This document shows positions 1-12,117 of a stretch of DNA of 64,000 nucleotides, one piece after another. This DNA is from Portulaca oleracea (lineage: Eukaryota > Streptophyta > Magnoliopsida > Caryophyllales > Portulacaceae), in NCBI GenBank assembly GCA_029582165.1, contig CM055871.1:53040112-53104111 (forward strand). The letters are read 5' to 3'. Positions within the stretch are counted from its first letter, which is position 1. Every line of letters begins with the position of its first letter. The notes beneath the pieces are model-generated. The model saw nothing but the letters and a program-made list of their open reading frames with translations. It did not search any database and had not been told where the DNA came from. The translations under genes were made by a program, and so were the position numbers.

Positions 1-1
1 T

Positions 2-148
2 TATTCTGTAATTTACCCTGACAAAAACAAGCTCATAGAAAATGTATCCAAGGGTAAGTGTTATAGAGTGTTGTACATGGGAGACCTTGGTGGAATTGCT
101 AGACATACTATGTATTTTGGGGGACCCCCTGGGTGTATTTGGAGCTAA
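2..148 (+). CDS. Neprosin-family protein, C-terminal end only (5' part outside window)
   Basis: An open frame from the window edge to a TAA at 146-148 encodes 48 residues. It ends in the MYFGGPPGC signature that closes neprosin (DUF239) domains, preceded by a KCYRVLYMGD stretch. The three complete genes downstream end in closely similar sequences (MFFGGPPNC or MYFGGPPNC), so this is the last exon of a fourth member of the array. Neprosins are secreted plant proteins; the founder is a prolyl-specific glutamic peptidase from Nepenthes. Nothing can be said about this copy's catalytic residues because they lie upstream of the window. Confidence 0.85.
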   Translation, partial: YSVIYPDKNKLIENVSKGKCYRVLYMGDLGGIARHTMYFGGPPGCIWS

Positions 149-211
149 TTAGTGTTATATTATCCTCATCAATAGGTCTTTTGAATAGTTAAATGATTAT
201 TGTATTTATCA

Positions 212-486
212 GGGTGTGTTTGGTAGAATACAAGAAAAATTCTTTTCCTCTTTTTTTATGGTGCGGTTGTGGCGTGGTGGAATATGGAAAGTTATTGTGA
301 AAATAATAGAAGATGAATTGATATATTTTAATTTAAAAATAATGGTAGGTGGAAATAAAGTGAACGTTTTGATTTTTTATTTGAAAAGTTTTCACTTTTA
401 ATAAAAAGGAAATGGAAAATTATGGTGAATTGAGGTGGAAATTGAAAATTTGCGGTGCGGTGTAAAACTGCAAACGAACCCACCAT
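212..486. repeat. Interspersed G/T-rich repeat, copy 1
   Basis: This stretch closely resembles 33187-33420 (shared AATAATGGTA, GTGGAAATAAAGTG and TTTCACTTTTAATAAAAA segments in the same order). It begins near a GTGTTTGGT motif and ends near CAAACGAACCCACC. It looks like a non-autonomous DNA element; the family was not identified. Confidence 0.5.
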
Positions 487-892
487 AAAAAAGGATGGGG
501 GATAGGGAGGAATTAGATAAACACAAGGTGGGTTAAATTAGGGTTAAAAAAAACATTTTTGGATGATAATATATTGACCTTTAGGGGCATTAGATTGTAA
601 TATACTGACATTTACTTTTGGATAACAATATCTCTCACCTTTATACTTAGGTTAGATTATTATGCCAACAGTGATCTGGTGACTAGTGAATTGGTCTCCG
701 TGCTGACATGGAAAGCGGAGGGAAAATAATCGGCCCTTACCCAGTAACGCTATTAACCCCTCCATTTTTCCTACTAACGCACATTAAAAAAATTGACCCC
801 AGCATGGTGACTATGGGGTGATAAATCGGTCTCTGTACTGACGTGACACACAACCAACCAATGTCTTGTAATGTGGGTTTAGTGACATTATT

Positions 893-975
893 ATCACAAC
901 CCTTGATTTTGCATCTGATGGTATATAATCATAGATATCAGAAAATGTGGTCACGGATTTTAGCGAGTGTGGTAA
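893..975 (+). repeat. Partial copy of a hairpin MITE
   Basis: Begins TCACAACCCTTGATTTTGCA and matches the left half of the complete hairpin element at 39611-39796. The right arm is not seen here, so this is a truncated or rearranged copy. Confidence 0.45.
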
Positions 976-1694
976 TGAATTTCAGGGAAGGTTGATCTTT
1001 GATCCATGCTCCTACTTACATCCATAAACCCTAGCATAATCCAATCCAAGCACCACCAAATTGTTTATTTTTGAGTCATCATACACTCAGGATGATGATT
1101 AGCTCCAAAGATGGCATATGGATCAAAGATTAACCACAAGATTTTTCTCTAAACAATGATTAATCAAGATTTGGTAGGAATATTTAAATTGGATCAGAAA
1201 ACCTCAATCAATATACCTATCAATCCATATATTTCCATATGTGCGCATACATGCATGTAGAATTTTCATAACAATTTACAAATTCAGTGTATTAGAGGTA
1301 AGATTTGTAATGATTAGAGGATAATTAAAGACAATAATTTCTTTAAATTTTGCTAAAATCTCTATATTTTGGTATGATGGGGATGTTTTAGCTATAATTG
1401 TTCCAAAGATCATAATATATTTAATTTGCATTTTAATTTGGATCTGCTATTTGTATTAGATTTTTAGCAAATATGAGAAAACGAAAATAAATAGGAAGAA
1501 ATATAAGGAAATTCAAGAGTAATTTGGTATGCTGGACCTTTTTTTTATTTAAGAATAATAACTTTGTAAAAACTTATATTAAATGTCAATATATTATATA
1601 AATGTTTTTCATAAAGGCGAGATGTCAGATTTACTTTGATTGTGACATAAAAACCTACCTAACAAAATTTCTAGCACTGAAAATTCTTTATGAT

Positions 1695-1862
1695 GCGTTT
1701 GGTAGTTTCTCGAAAAAATACTTTTCCGAGCCTCTTCTCGGGAAATAGTGCGCTCCATATTAAAACTTTCCCATCTATTAAGAAAACTCAAATATAGGAT
1801 AGTTTGTCAACTTGGAAAAGTTGACTAATTTTCCTAAGAAAGTTTCCCAACCAAACATTCCC
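1695..1862. repeat. MITE-like element with GCGTTTGGT-type ends
   Basis: The left end ATGCGTTTGGTAGTTTCT and the right end GTTTCCCAACCAAACATTCC are imperfect inverted repeats. Internal sequence is rich in ACTTTTCC/GGAAAAGT motifs. Similar ends occur at 19286-19505 and near 43740-43935, suggesting a dispersed non-autonomous DNA transposon family. The superfamily and target duplication were not determined. Confidence 0.4.
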
Positions 1863-2148
1863 TGAACTAATCAATTCCTATGTTCACTCCGCCTAAAAAA
1901 CCTCTCAGATAAAATTCTTTTCAAGTCAACTCAGAAAAAAGATTATCCAACAATGGAAAGAAACCAATATAGAATGAGCTTATCCATACATATTATGCAT
2001 ACATTATGAGAACATATATATTTTTATCAAGAAGCAATAATCAAGAGGACAACATTATCAATATATATGTATATAAATAATTAATTAGGAAATAATCTTT
2101 CCATGATTCTGACTTCTGCATAATTAACTAAAAGTCTGTTGTCCTCTC

Positions 2149-2157
2149 TATATATAA
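2149..2157 (+). promoter_or_regulatory. Probable TATA box of the first complete neprosin gene
   Basis: TATATATAA lies 34-42 bases upstream of the ATG at 2191, which would imply a very short leader. It is the only strong TATA-like match close to the start. No transcript evidence is available. Confidence 0.4.
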
Positions 2158-2190
2158 CTAAATTAACAACCATCATTAAGCCTAGAAATA

Positions 2191-5100
2191 ATGGAGTCCA
2201 TCAAAGTAATTAGTCTGCTAATTATATTTTGCATCTTAATACCAGAAAATACAAAATTAGTTCGAGGATTAAAAAAGACTTCGACACTATCTGAAGACCT
2301 GGAGATTGAGTCACAATTACAGCTTATAAACAAACCAGCAACTTCTAGTTTTGTGGTAACCTCTCTATTTGATTATGTCGTTTCGATCTTTTTTTTTTTT
2401 CATTTCAGTCGTAAAATTTTTCTAACATACTGTTGTATGGATGAAAAGACAGAGTATGGTGAAATTTTCGATTGCGTAAAGATTGATAAACAATTGGCGT
2501 TTGATCATCCTCTACTGAAGAATCATACCATTCAGGTTAGTAATATTTGAGTTGTTATTAGGTATTGTACATTTGATTAAGTTTTGACCGTTAATTATTT
2601 ACAAATTACAATAATTTATAATATGAAATTACCACCATTAGAAAAATATCTTCCTAAAAATTACAATGGTGTTAATTTTATATTGTAACTTGTTGTAATT
2701 TATAAGTAATCAATGGTCCAAATTTAGTCGAATTTACAAATATTTTTGGACAGAGGTAGTACTTTCTAGTAAAATAGTTCCTTTCACATTTTTTGTTACA
2801 TACATAAAGGAAAATTGGAAGGAGGGTGTGTTAGGAAAAAAGAAAGTTTTACGGAAAAAAGAACTTGTAGTTTTAATAGTTGTTAAAACTGTCTGATAAT
2901 ATACCGTAAAATTTTGCGCATAGACTGCTCATTTTTCAAATATTGGTGAAAGCTAACAATTTCTCATGTAGATACTCCTTTCAGGTTAATGATATTTATA
3001 ATCTAACCCTGGCGTTTTTAAGTTAATATTTACCCACCCTAAGTTTTTAAACTAATTTTATTTAGCTACTTTTCCGGTAAAATTTAGCAACTTTTCCAGG
3101 GAATGTGTGAAATGCGACGAAATTTATTGTTGAAATGATGATAAATTTATCAAGAAAATTTCATCACATATCATATATTCACGGAAAAAGTTGCTAAATT
3201 TATCGGAAAAGTAGCTAAATAAATTGGTTCATAACATTAGGGTGGGTAAATATTAATCCAAAAATGTCAGCGTTGAATTTATAAATGTCATAAACCTGGA
3301 GCCTGGAGGGGGTATACGCAAATTTTCCATTTAAAATTGCCTAATATAGGGGCCCAATGATAAGACCCATTTACCCTTTGATATTTGCATGCAGATGAAA
3401 CCTAGTAAGAATGTTCCAAGGCCAAGGAGGAAGAGGTCTCCATTGGGACCAAAAGCTTCAGTTCTGTTGCCAAAGAAGATAAGATGTCCCAAAGGAACTG
3501 TTCTAATCAAAAGGGTTCAAAGGGAAGATCTTCTAATGGCAAAACTCATCCGATCGTCATCACTGATGAAGTCTGTCTACCCTAAACAAAATCTCGTTTC
3601 ATCCGGTGGTGGCCATGAAGTAAGATTAAAACTCGAGTCAATAGTCTTGTCTCAAATTCTCAATAATGTTTCTTTTTTTGGGTCGTTTGGAATCAACCTC
3701 TTTACAAACATACATATTTACCGCCTATATTTGGATCCCCTAGGTTTGCATAAGTCGGACCTGTACTAGAAGTCGTCATTTTTGGATGAATATATATGTT
3801 GTGACATACCCCCTATGTCTCTATTTATTTGTTCGGTTAACTAACCTTTCTTGTCCATATTATCTGTCATTTTACATTTCCAATTTAACTTTTATTAATT
3901 TTATATCTATATTCTTCATCCCTCATGATAAACATTTACTAATTTAATTAGTTTTATAATTTTTCTCTCTAATTTTTTTGGTTATCTTGGTTTCTTGGTT
4001 TCTTCCCACTCCTTCAAAGTGACAAATAAAAAGGGATGGAGGGAGTATAAAATTAGACTTATCAATTTTTGACCCGACTTAGTCACTTGACCTGAATCCA
4101 TCTGTAAATTATGAGTTTTGAACACGAGTTTTTGGACCTGAACTCGAAATAAACCGGACCTGAAAAACCTGCAAATTAGCGGGTCAAATCCGACTTCGCC
4201 TGTTTGACCCCGAAAACGTTATTTTTTAAGTTCAGCTCTATTAGAATTTGTGTCATTTCGTTGGAATTCATGACTATTAAACTATAATCGCAACTCATTC
4301 ATTTGTTATTTCTCTCATTTAAGTTGAAACATTAGTATTAATCTATCGTTACTAGAAGATATTCGTATTTTATTATTCATATTGTACAAAAAATAATATT
4401 TAGTGACAAATTTTTTTAAAGAAAAACCAAAAAAGATCGCAATCACAACCCGTTAGTTTGACCCAAAGCCATAATATACCGCCCGTATTTACCCGAATTC
4501 GAAATACATTCAACCATATTTACCCGAACACGATATACGACCAACCCCTAACCCGCCCACCCGCCCGAATTGACAGTTCTATATAATTAATAATTCTATA
4601 TATGTTCGTATATATCGTAATATTTTGTTCGGTTTTGTGAAGGTTGCACATCTTCAAATGGTGAAAAACAATGTTGGAATCCATGGAAACATGAATGTAT
4701 GGGGACTTAATATAACAAGGAATGATCAGTTCAGCTGTGCCCTAATTTATATTGCGAGCTCAGATGGATCAATGATCAACGGCATAAGTGCTGGATGGGC
4801 TGTAAGAACTTCATATCGCAAAAATTTGTTTTTTTTTTTCAATTATTATTATGAAAATTAGTTTCGTTAGTAATTAATTAAGTTCGATTGTAATTTAGAA
4901 ATTTCTTTTTTGGAGATGATGAAATCATTTAACGATGATTTCACCATTTCTTCTTTTTACTAGATATCAAGGAAACCAAAAAAATGTTCATTTATAATTT
5001 GTATAGGAAAATTGGATTTTAGTAATTCCTATTTTTAGTTTTTGTATACCAATAATCCGTTTTTTTTGTATGCTGGTGGTTTCAAAAAAATAAAAGTTGT

Positions 5101-6889
5101 ATACTAATGGGTCGTCATAGTGGAAATCTAACGTGGACCGTCAGATTTCCTCTTCTCCCTTATCCACGTTAGATTTCTACCAAGTCACCGCTACTTGACT
5201 TGGTGGTGTTCAGATCCACTAGAATACAATTTACATTTTTTAGGACCACTAAAATACCAAAAAAAGAAATTGTTGATATAAAAAAATGGAAAGTAGGAAA
5301 TATTAGAATCTAATATTTCATTTGTATAACTTATTTTCTGAACACATCTAAAAAAATGTGGCCAGGTGAATCCATTTTTGAACCCGAACCATACGATGCT
5401 CTTCACATTTTGGACAGTAAGACTATGCTTTCACTATGAGCTGTCGATTTTTTTTTCTTTCTTTTTTTTTCGAGTTTTAAAATACAGTTCACCAACATTT
5501 TAACTAATTTAATTACAATAAATTGGGTCGGATTTTGCCTGCAGAGAGATAGCGGCCAACATACAGGTTGTTATAATATGTTGTGTCCTGGATTTGTTCA
5601 AGTTAGCCCAAGAGTTCCTGTTGGCGCGAGAGTGACCCCTCTATCGACTTATGGTGGTTCACAATACGAGATTAGGGTTAGTATAATCAAGGTAAACAAC
5701 CTGCTTTTTCCTCAAATGAGAACTAATTGATTACGATGAATTGGTCATTTTTCGCCACTAAAATGTAAAACGGTATGTTAAACTATACGTTTTGATTTGA
5801 AGCAAGTACATTCTGAAGTATCTATTTCTACAACCATTCCTATCTGTATTATTCGAGGGGTTTTTTGCATTTTGGATCTTGCTTGTAAACAAACCATTTC
5901 ACAACAGAACTAATTGATTACGATTAATTGGCCATTCTCACCACTGAACTGAAACTGATGTATCATATTGCATATTTTGAAGTATCTATTTCTACAACCA
6001 TTCTTATCTGTGTATTATTTGAGGGTTTTTTTTTTTGAAGTTTGGACCCTGATTTTCTACAGATTATTATTTGAGCCTCAAGGTTAACTGCGTGAATAAA
6101 AAAAGCGTAAGTTAGCCTAATTAGGTAAAAAAAAAAAAGGCCGGAGTTGGTCTTTGATAGAGAATTTTAAGTGTAATTGTTTTATTGGCTAGCTACCGGT
6201 TCTACCCTCATGGATTTGTTGTACGCATATCCCTCCCCTCCTACTATCGCTTTTCTCTTCGACCCATTAGCAATGAATCTCAGTGCTCCCTCTCTTCCTC
6301 TCTCCAGTTGTTCATCTCCTCTTCTCTCCAGTCGTATGTTGTTGTCTCCTTACCTTCCCTCTAATGCATTCCACATCAGCACATATAACATTGCCTGCAT
6401 CTAGACCTACCAATCAAGACCTCGCATAAGCAGGACCCACATTGAAAGTGTTGTTGTTTACTTTCCTTCCCTATAACACATTCCACGCCATTTAATTTGT
6501 CGATGCAGGATGATGTAACCGGCAATTGGTGGCTACAATGCGGAGATGAAAACATCGGTTACTTCCCAAATGAGATATTCACCACATTAGCAAACGGATC
6601 AATGTGTGGCGGATGGGGCGGGGAAGTATACGGTTCAATACTAAATCCATTTCCATCCATGGGAAGCGGTCATTTCCCCGAAGAAGGGTTTGCCAAAGCC
6701 AGTTACATCAGACAAATGAAACTACTCGACCCTTCTTATTCTCCCATGTACCCTAACTTCGGAGAACTCAATGAAAATATCAGTAAACCTAGGTGTTTTA
6801 GAGCGAAGTTCCTTGGAGATTGTGGTGGACACTGGGGACAAACTATGTTTTTCGGTGGACCGCCCAATTGCCAATATTGGGAAGATTAA
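2191..6889 (+). CDS. Neprosin-family secreted protein (array copy A)
   Basis: Seven exons: 2191-2355, 2449-2535, 3395-3619, 4643-4801, 5366-5416, 5545-5691, 6509-6889; all introns are GT-AG and phase 0. Product 404 residues, the usual family length. Residues 1-25 form a hydrophobic signal peptide. Residues 56-159 hold the activation-peptide (DUF4409) part, with IDKQLAFDHPLLKNH and CPKGTVLIKR. Residues 160-404 are the neprosin (DUF239) domain with TGCYNMLCPGFVQ, NWWLQ, GGWGGEV and MGSGHFPEEGF, ending MFFGGPPNC. The WGGEV glutamate (E317), expected to be catalytic, is present, but the position matching the other catalytic glutamate (usually EAGW) is Ser208 (ISAGW). The 109-residue spacing equals that of Nepenthes neprosin E188/E297 as I recall it. 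Secretion is likely; peptidase activity is doubtful. Exons 3-7 closely resemble those of the next gene, exons 1-2 do not. Confidence 0.9.
2965..3333. repeat. Foldback MITE in intron 2 of neprosin copy A
   Basis: Imperfect inverted repeat with arms of roughly 150 bases. The left arm carries TTCAGGTTAATGATATTTAT and TTAGCTACTTTTCCGG; the right arm carries the complements (GGAAAAGTAGCTAAATAAA, TAAATGTCATAAACCTGGAG). A second copy lies at 11312-11692. Non-autonomous, no coding content. Its ends are approximate. Confidence 0.6.
3660..3785. repeat. SINE-like relic in intron 3 of neprosin copy A
   Basis: The stretch TTTGGAATCAACCTCTTTAC...GGATCCCCTAGG resembles the conserved 3' part of plant Au/TS-type SINEs. 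The same relic sits at the equivalent place in the next gene (about 8955-9060), so it predates their duplication. No clear target duplication was seen. Confidence 0.3.
3809..4045. mobile_element. Stowaway-like MITE
   Basis: Begins CCCCCTATGTC and ends GGGATGGAGGGAG, imperfect inverted ends, flanked by TA on both sides (3807-3808 and 4046-4047). Size and ends fit the Stowaway (Tc1/mariner) class. It lies in intron 3 of neprosin copy A. Confidence 0.6.
4056..4579. mobile_element. TA-flanked inverted-repeat element, copy 1
   Basis: Begins GACTTATCAATTTTTGACCC and ends GAATTGACAGTTC, between TA dinucleotides (4054-4055, 4580-4581). It is homologous over its length to 42265-42810, whose ends are better preserved (GACCTGTCAA...TTGACAGGTC). 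No coding capacity. Probably a non-autonomous Tc1/mariner-type element inserted in intron 3 of the neprosin gene, directly beside a Stowaway-like MITE. Confidence 0.55.
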
Positions 6890-7682
6890 GAGCAACACAC
6901 AGTAGTATAAGAATAATTTGAGTAAGAAACCAGTGTAGTATAAGTATGAAGGTTTCGTAAAACTCATGCTATGTATATATTTTTATCATTGGATGAAAAT
7001 GATAAGTGTCTTGAATTAAGATGACAAACCATCGTAAATTTTACTTAAGTTGTTCTAAAAGTTAAGTTTATCAATGTTGAAATTGTTATAAATGTATGCA
7101 TCATTGTTTGAGGGTGGTTACCACTTGTAAATATAATTGTGTAAGATTTATTTATTATTATTTTTTATATTTTTCATAAATATATAGAATTATACATAAA
7201 ATGTAAATTCTCTATTGTTGCTTGATATGATTACTTGATAAATATTGTGTAATTACTGGTCTATTCCCTTATATGCAATTAAGGGAGTTAGCAACTATCT
7301 TGATTCAAAACATATATCATTGTTCTTGTTTTTATTCAATCTCTTTTAAATACGTTAGAACACAACTTTTACATTAATTGAAAATTTGATAAATCAATCC
7401 ATAAACCACCCATAAATATTATCCATGAATTGAATCTACCCAAAAACACATAACAAGCACACATATAATTATATTTTTGAATAATAAATTGATGACAAAT
7501 TCAATCCATTTTGATCTCATTCTTTATTTCTGTGTGGTGCTGAAATAAATAACATATTTCCAAATGTATATATACATGTAGATATGTTCATAGACCACTC
7601 AAAATTTAGGAACATTTAATATTTTTTCGGTAAAAGGAAGAGAACCATACAAATTGATATATTTCATCAAGTTTAAGTTGGT
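6890..7682. other. Intergenic spacer between neprosin copies A and A/B
   Basis: Homologous to 10702-12117 downstream: the post-stop segment (GTAAGAAACCAGTGTAGTAT) and the pre-start segment (GATCTCATTC..., TATATACATGTAGATATG) occur in both. This spacer lacks the foldback element found in the other copy. A TATA-like TATATATAC at about 7567 lies some 115 bases before the next ATG. Confidence 0.7.
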
Positions 7683-10600
7683 ATGGAGAAACCTTTGCTC
7701 ACTTTATTAGTTCTTCTAACACTCATAATTTTATCGTTAGGATTAGTCGTGGCGTTCTCAAAACATGAAAAATTAACAGTAAAGCAGCAACTCGGCCTCC
7801 TCAATAAACCCGCCATCAAGAGTTTTCAGGTATGTTTTCGGGTTTAATTCAATGTAATTTACTAAGTTAGAAATTTGTACTCGCATCAGCCTCTATATGC
7901 CTTCTTTGACCCCCAAAACTTTAGATTGAACAGACGTTATTACAACAATGCTCCTTGTAAGGGTCCCATTTATACTCCGCGGAGATCTTTTTAGATGAAT
8001 GCAGTCTTATCTTAGCAAACATTACTGCCTCCTAGAGACTATAAATTAAATGAGAAACACCGTATCTGTAAACAAACAATATAAGATTTCTGAGTTTTAC
8101 ATATAGGACATATTACATGCAAAACAAAGTCGTAGACCTTGAAATTGGGACATTTAGGACATGCTGAAATTGAGATGGGTCATTTTTGAGTCGGTCGGGT
8201 CAACTCAGGTTGGGTCAATTTTGACACTTCCAGGCTAGGTTTGGGTGGGCCATATGAGTCTAGTCAATCTTGTTAGGGATCACTTATTAGCGCTTATACA
8301 AGCACAATTTTCTTGTGTTTTTCTCACCTATAATTTTGTTGTACAAACAGACCGAAAATGGAGACATACTAGATTGTGTGGAAATCGACAAGCAACTAGC
8401 CTTCGATCATCCGTTGCTCGAAAACCACTCTATACAGGTCCTCTATTTCTCATCCATATTTTCTCTACCATAATTAAAAAAGCGGCTTGTTATGATCATC
8501 CATATTTCGCATGTGTGGAAATTGTATGGGTTTATGATCTCGCTTGTTATGAGCAGTTTGGTACCTACCCTTTAACCTAACTTGTCGAGCTAACTGGTGA
8601 TTTATCCTAATATAGGGGCCTAGTGAGTAAACCTACTTACTTACCCTTTAATATTTGTGCATGCAGATGGAACCTAGTAGGAATATTCAAAGGCTAGGGA
8701 TGAGATCTCGATCGGGACTAAAAACTTCACTTCTCTTGCCAAAGAAGATAAGATGTCCCAAAGGAACTGTTCTTATCAAAAGGGTTCAAAGGGAAGATCT
8801 TCTAATGGAAAAACTCGTACGATCATCATCAGTGATGAAGTTTCTCTACCCTAAACGAAATCCCGTTTCATCCGGTGGCGGCCATCAAGTAAGATTGAAA
8901 CTCGAGTCAACAATAATTAATCTTGTCCCAAATTCTCAATAACGTTTTTTCTTTTCCTGTGTCGCTTGAAATCAGTCTCTTCACAAGCAATAATATTTAC
9001 CGTCTATATTAGGGTCCCTAGGTCTGCAAAAGTTGGACCTACACTAGAAGTTGTCATTTTCATATGAATATATATTGTGACATATATGATCAATAATTGT
9101 ATGTTCGTACATATCTTAATATTTTGTTCGACTGTTTTGTGAAGGTTGCATATCTTATAATGGTGAAAAACAATGTCGGACTCCATGGAAGCCTGAATGT
9201 ATGGGGACCAAATATAACAAGGAACGATCAGTATAGCTGTGCGCTAATTTATGTTGCGAGTTTAGATGGATCAATGACCAACGGCATAGTTGCTGGATGG
9301 ACCGTAAGTCCCAACTTCATATCGTGAAAATTGTTTTTTCCCCAATTATTATTATGAAAATTAGTTGTTATTAAATTCTTCAATGCGAAAAAAATGTTCA
9401 TTGTTAATTTGTGTAACTTATTTTCTGATCGCATCTTAAAAAATGTGGTCAGGTGAATCCATATTTACACTCGAACCACACCACATTCTTCACATTTTGG
9501 ACAGTAAGACTATTTTTTCACTATAAGCCTTCGAAATGCAATGGATCAACATGTTAACTAACTTAATTACGATAAATTGGGTTGAATTTTGCCTACAGAG
9601 GGATAGCTACCAACATACGGGTTGTTACAATATATTGTGTCCAGGATTCGTTCAAGTTAGCCAAAGAATTCCTATTGGCGCGAGAGTGACCCCTCTATCG
9701 ACTTATGGCGGTTCACAATATCATATTAGGCTTAGTATAATCAAGGTAAACAACAGGCTTTCCCCTCACATGAGAACTAATTGATTACGACGAATTGACC
9801 ATTTTTCACTGCTAAAATCGTAAAATTACACTATTTATTTTGAAGTATGTGGTCCTACAACAAATTCCTACCTGAAGACAAACTTGTTCACACAAGAACA
9901 GATTGAGGATCGAAATATTCTAATACATTACACAAATAGGAAATAAAGTTCAATAATAGTTAAAATCTAAACAAATATTCACAAAAAGATGAAACAATAC
10001 GTATACCTTAAATTGTATTTCAAAGGATATCATCAATAGAGAATCTATATTGTTATGATAAAATTTGAAAGCTAATCATGTGCATAAACATCATCAAATT
10101 CACGTAGGATCGCAGAATCATATCAAGATTCTAACACATAATACCCAACCTAAACCAAGATTATTATAAGATCCTAATTACTTTAAGATTCTAATAAGAG
10201 TTGGTCGATCGAGGGCTTTTGGATCGTAAAATCATAGGATCATAGATTCGAATCAGGATTTTAATAACTATGATTACCTTCCCTCTAACGCATTCCATGC
10301 CATTTTATTTATCGATGCAGGATGATGTAACCGGCAACTGGTGGCTCCAATTCGGAGACGAAAACATAGGTTACTACCCAAAGGAGATATTTACCACATT
10401 AGCCAACGGATCAACGTGTGGCGGATGGGGCGGAGAAGTATACAATTCAATACTCAATCCATCTCCGCCCATGGGAAGCGGTCATTTCCCCGAAGAAGGG
10501 TTTGCCAGAGCCAGCTACATTAGACAAATGAAGCTTCTAGACCCTTCTTATTCTCCTATTTACCCTAACTTCGGAGAACTCGAAGAAAATATCAGTAAAC

Positions 10601-10701
10601 CTAAGTGTTACAGAGCCAAGTACATCGGAGATCGTGGAGGAATTTCAGGACACACTATGTTTTTCGGTGGACCGCCCAATTGCCAGTATTGGGAAGATTA
10701 A
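7683..10701 (+). CDS. Neprosin-family secreted protein, mosaic copy (B-type 5' end, A-type 3' end)
   Basis: Exons 7683-7829, 8351-8437, 8667-8888, 9145-9303, 9453-9503, 9599-9745, 10321-10701; six phase-0 GT-AG introns; 397 residues. Signal peptide at 1-24 (MEKPLLTLLVLLTLIILSLG). Activation-peptide region 50-152, neprosin domain 153-397 with TGCYNILCPGFVQ, NWWLQFGDENIGY, GGWGGEV and MFFGGPPNC. Glu310 of WGGEV is kept, while the usual EAGW glutamate is Val201 (IVAGW), exactly 109 residues earlier. The promoter, exons 1-2 and the start of intron 2 are nearly identical to the downstream gene. The end of intron 2, exons 3-7 and the 3' flank match the upstream gene. It therefore looks like the product of unequal crossing-over within intron 2 (about 8480-8605). 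The reading frame is intact; peptidase activity is doubtful. Confidence 0.9.
8955..9060. repeat. SINE-like relic in intron 3 of the mosaic neprosin gene
   Basis: TCGCTTGAAATCAGTCTCTT...AGGGTCCCTAGGTCTGCAAA matches the relic at 3660-3785 in the upstream gene at the same intron position. This intron lacks the TA-flanked element and the Stowaway-like MITE found in the upstream copy. Confidence 0.3.
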
Positions 10702-12117
10702 GAAACATCTATAGTATAAAAATAATTCGAGTAAGAAACAAGTGTAGTATAAGAACAAATGTTTTATTCGCTATAAAACTCGTGCTATGTACATATATTT
10801 ATTATTGGGTGAAAAATTGAAAATCATAATTGTCTCGAATAAGATGACAAACCATCTTGAATTTTACAAAGTTATGTTTATAAATGTTTATTGTTATAAA
10901 TGTATGCTTTATTGTTTGAGGGTGGTTACCACTTGCAAGTATAATTATGTAAGATCGATTAATTATTGTTTTATATTTTTCATAAATATATAGATTTATG
11001 TATAAAATATAAATTTCGTGATAAATATATGTGTAATTGCTAAAAAGGACTATACTTGATAAATATATGTGTAATTGCTAAAAAGGACTATACTTGAAAT
11101 CATACAAACATAAATTTTTTATAGTTAGAGAATAGATCATGATCACAATAATGTCATGCTCATGTACTGATCTATTCCCTTATATGCAGTTAAGAGGGTT
11201 ATCAATCATCCTTATTCGAGACACACATCATGGTCTTTATTTTTATACAATTTCTTTTAATATGTCAAAACAGAACTTATATATTTATTGGAAATTTGAT
11301 AAATTAATCTATGAAAAAAAGGATCATCTGCATATACTCCTTCAGGTTTATGACATTTATAAAACGAACCCTGACGTTTTAAAGTTAATATTTACCTAGC
11401 TACCCTAAGCTTTTAAACTAATTTTATTTAACTATTTTTCCGGTGAATTTAACAACTTTTCCAATGAATATAAGATTTGTGACGAAATTTGTACGCTGAA
11501 ATGACAATAATAATAGAAAACAAGTCTCATCACATATCACACATTCAATGAAAATTCTGCTAAATTACTGGAAGAGTAGCTAAATAAAATTGGTTTAAAA
11601 GCTTAGGGTGAGTATATACTAATGCAAATATGTTGGGATTAGATTTATAAACATAATAAACCTGAAAGGGATATATATTTGTAAATTTTCCTTAAAAAAC
11701 CCCATAAATGTTATCCATGAATTGTAGCAACCCAAAAACACATACAATCACACATTCATTGAAAATTTGATAAATAAATCCTTATAAAAAAAATACCTAT
11801 AAATGTTATCCATGAATTGAACCAACCCAAAAACATATAACAAGCAAATTTATCATCATATTTTTGAATTCACTTACCTTCTTAAGAAAAAAAAATCTCA
11901 TCATATTTTTGAACCAATTGATTACAAATTCTATCCATTCTGATCTCATTCTTGATTTCTTTGTGGTGCTGAACTCAATAACATATTTCTAAATGTATAT
12001 ATATACATGTAGATATGTTCATAGTCCACTCAAGTAGGAACTTTCAATATTTTCTGGTAAAAAAGAAGAGAACCATACAAATTGACCTATTTCATCCCCT
12101 AGGGCAAAGTAGCTGCT
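10702..12117. other. Intergenic spacer between mosaic and B neprosin copies
   Basis: An expanded homologue of 6890-7682. It contains a 38-base tandem duplication at about 11020-11097 (unit GATAAATATATGTGTAATTG...), a foldback element at 11312-11692, and a duplicated block around CCATGAATTG (about 11710 and 11810). The final 130 bases, with TATATATATAC near 11998, match the promoter of the preceding gene. Confidence 0.65.
11312..11692. mobile_element. Foldback MITE, second copy (filled site)
   Basis: The left end has CATATACTCCTTCAGG and GTTTATGACATTTATAA; the right end has AACCTGAAAGGGATATAT and TTGTAAATTTTCC, which are inverted matches. It is homologous to 2965-3333. The duplicated spacer upstream (near 7395-7415) runs through the same flanking sequence without the element, giving an empty site. 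The element therefore moved in after the spacer was duplicated, or was lost from the other copy. Confidence 0.6.

Larger units (their letters stand above)
149..2190. other. Intergenic spacer with MITE-like repeats
   Basis: About 2 kb without a supportable gene. It contains a G/T-rich repeat copy (about 212-486), the left part of a hairpin repeat (893-975), and an inverted-repeat element starting with GCGTTTGGT (about 1695-1862). The last 200 bases hold the likely promoter of the next neprosin gene. Short open frames in it have no family features. Confidence 0.6.
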
